Part shown: piece by piece, positions 16,901-17,029 of the stretch | Layout: every line of letters begins with the position of its first letter | How positions within the stretch are numbered: the stretch's first letter is position 1 | Assembly: GCA_945937855.1 (NCBI GenBank) | Contig: CAMEUC010000009.1 | Location: forward strand, 1 to 17,029 | Length of the DNA: 17,029 bases | Reading direction: 5' to 3' | From: an uncultured Clostridium sp. | GTDB lineage: Bacteria; Bacillota; Clostridia; TANB77; CAG-508 | Notes under the pieces: generated by a model | The model's database searches: none | Told to the model about the DNA's origin: nothing | The model's input: the letters and a program-made list of their open reading frames with translations, nothing else | Position numbers and translations under genes: made by a program

Positions 16901-17029
16901 TTGGGTAATAATCAAAAAAAACGATTAACAAAAAAGGATAAAAAAGAAGTAAAGAAAAATCTTGAAGAAATAAAAGAAAGCTATAAATTAGGAATAAAAT
17001 ATTATGAAAATGTAGAAGACAAAACAGAA
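16901..17029 (+). CDS. Start of an unknown Lys-rich protein, cut by the window end
   Basis: An open frame of 43 codons begins with TTG at 16901, seven bases after AGGAGG (16888-16893), and runs off the end. It starts MGNNQKKRLTKKDKK and is strongly basic, then turns helical (NLEEIKESYKLGIKYYENV). I recognise no family. The strong ribosome binding site makes it a likely gene. Confidence 0.6.
   Translation, partial: MGNNQKKRLTKKDKKEVKKNLEEIKESYKLGIKYYENVEDKTE

Overview
The window is very AT-rich, has strong AGGAGG ribosome binding sites, and carries sporulation genes (spoIIP and a Spo0E-like small protein). This points to an anaerobic, spore-forming Clostridia-type Firmicute, probably uncultured. 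I work from protein motifs only and cannot name the species.

Layout. Positions 1-109 hold only an unassigned gene tail and the leader of the first gene. Positions 110-4011 hold a polyprenyl-phosphate glycosyltransferase (GT2) and two large membrane proteins, probably for cell-surface glycan assembly. DNA polymerase I (polA, 4035-6707) and UDP-glucose 4-epimerase (galE, 6721-7713) follow closely on the same strand. A perfect palindrome at 7712-7737 terminates galE and the convergent nicotinate phosphoribosyltransferase gene (pncB, 7736-9161, minus strand). Next come a 50-residue Spo0E-like protein (9325-9477), a 709-residue cytosolic coiled-coil protein I do not recognise (9582-11711), and spoIIP (11790-12869) behind a long leader hairpin. 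After these lie a 2,4-diaminopentanoate-dehydrogenase-like oxidoreductase (12932-14011), a DUF308/HdeD-like membrane protein (14115-14660), a 152-bp hairpin element (14710-14861), and a GntR/YtrA-type regulator with an ABC transporter operon (14964-16811) that has a clear promoter and operator. A truncated small ORF ends the window.

The main discovery concerns four genes that look frameshifted: both membrane proteins, polA (three times) and pncB on the opposite strand. Every one of the six breaks has the same form. The reading frame reaches an in-frame CGG codon followed by A. Dropping the C, so that GGA (Gly) is read in the +1 frame, restores a full-length, family-typical protein with Gly where homologues have Gly. 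By my manual scan these six are the only in-frame CGG codons in the whole window. At least eight other CGGA tetramers lie in other codon phases and disturb nothing. This argues against random sequencing error or gene decay. It suggests that CGG is not read as Arg here and that CGGA is decoded as one glycine with a +1 shift, either as a quadruplet codon or by frameshifting at an unassigned codon. The polA case is the strongest, because three independent +1 events give an 889-residue enzyme with every expected motif.
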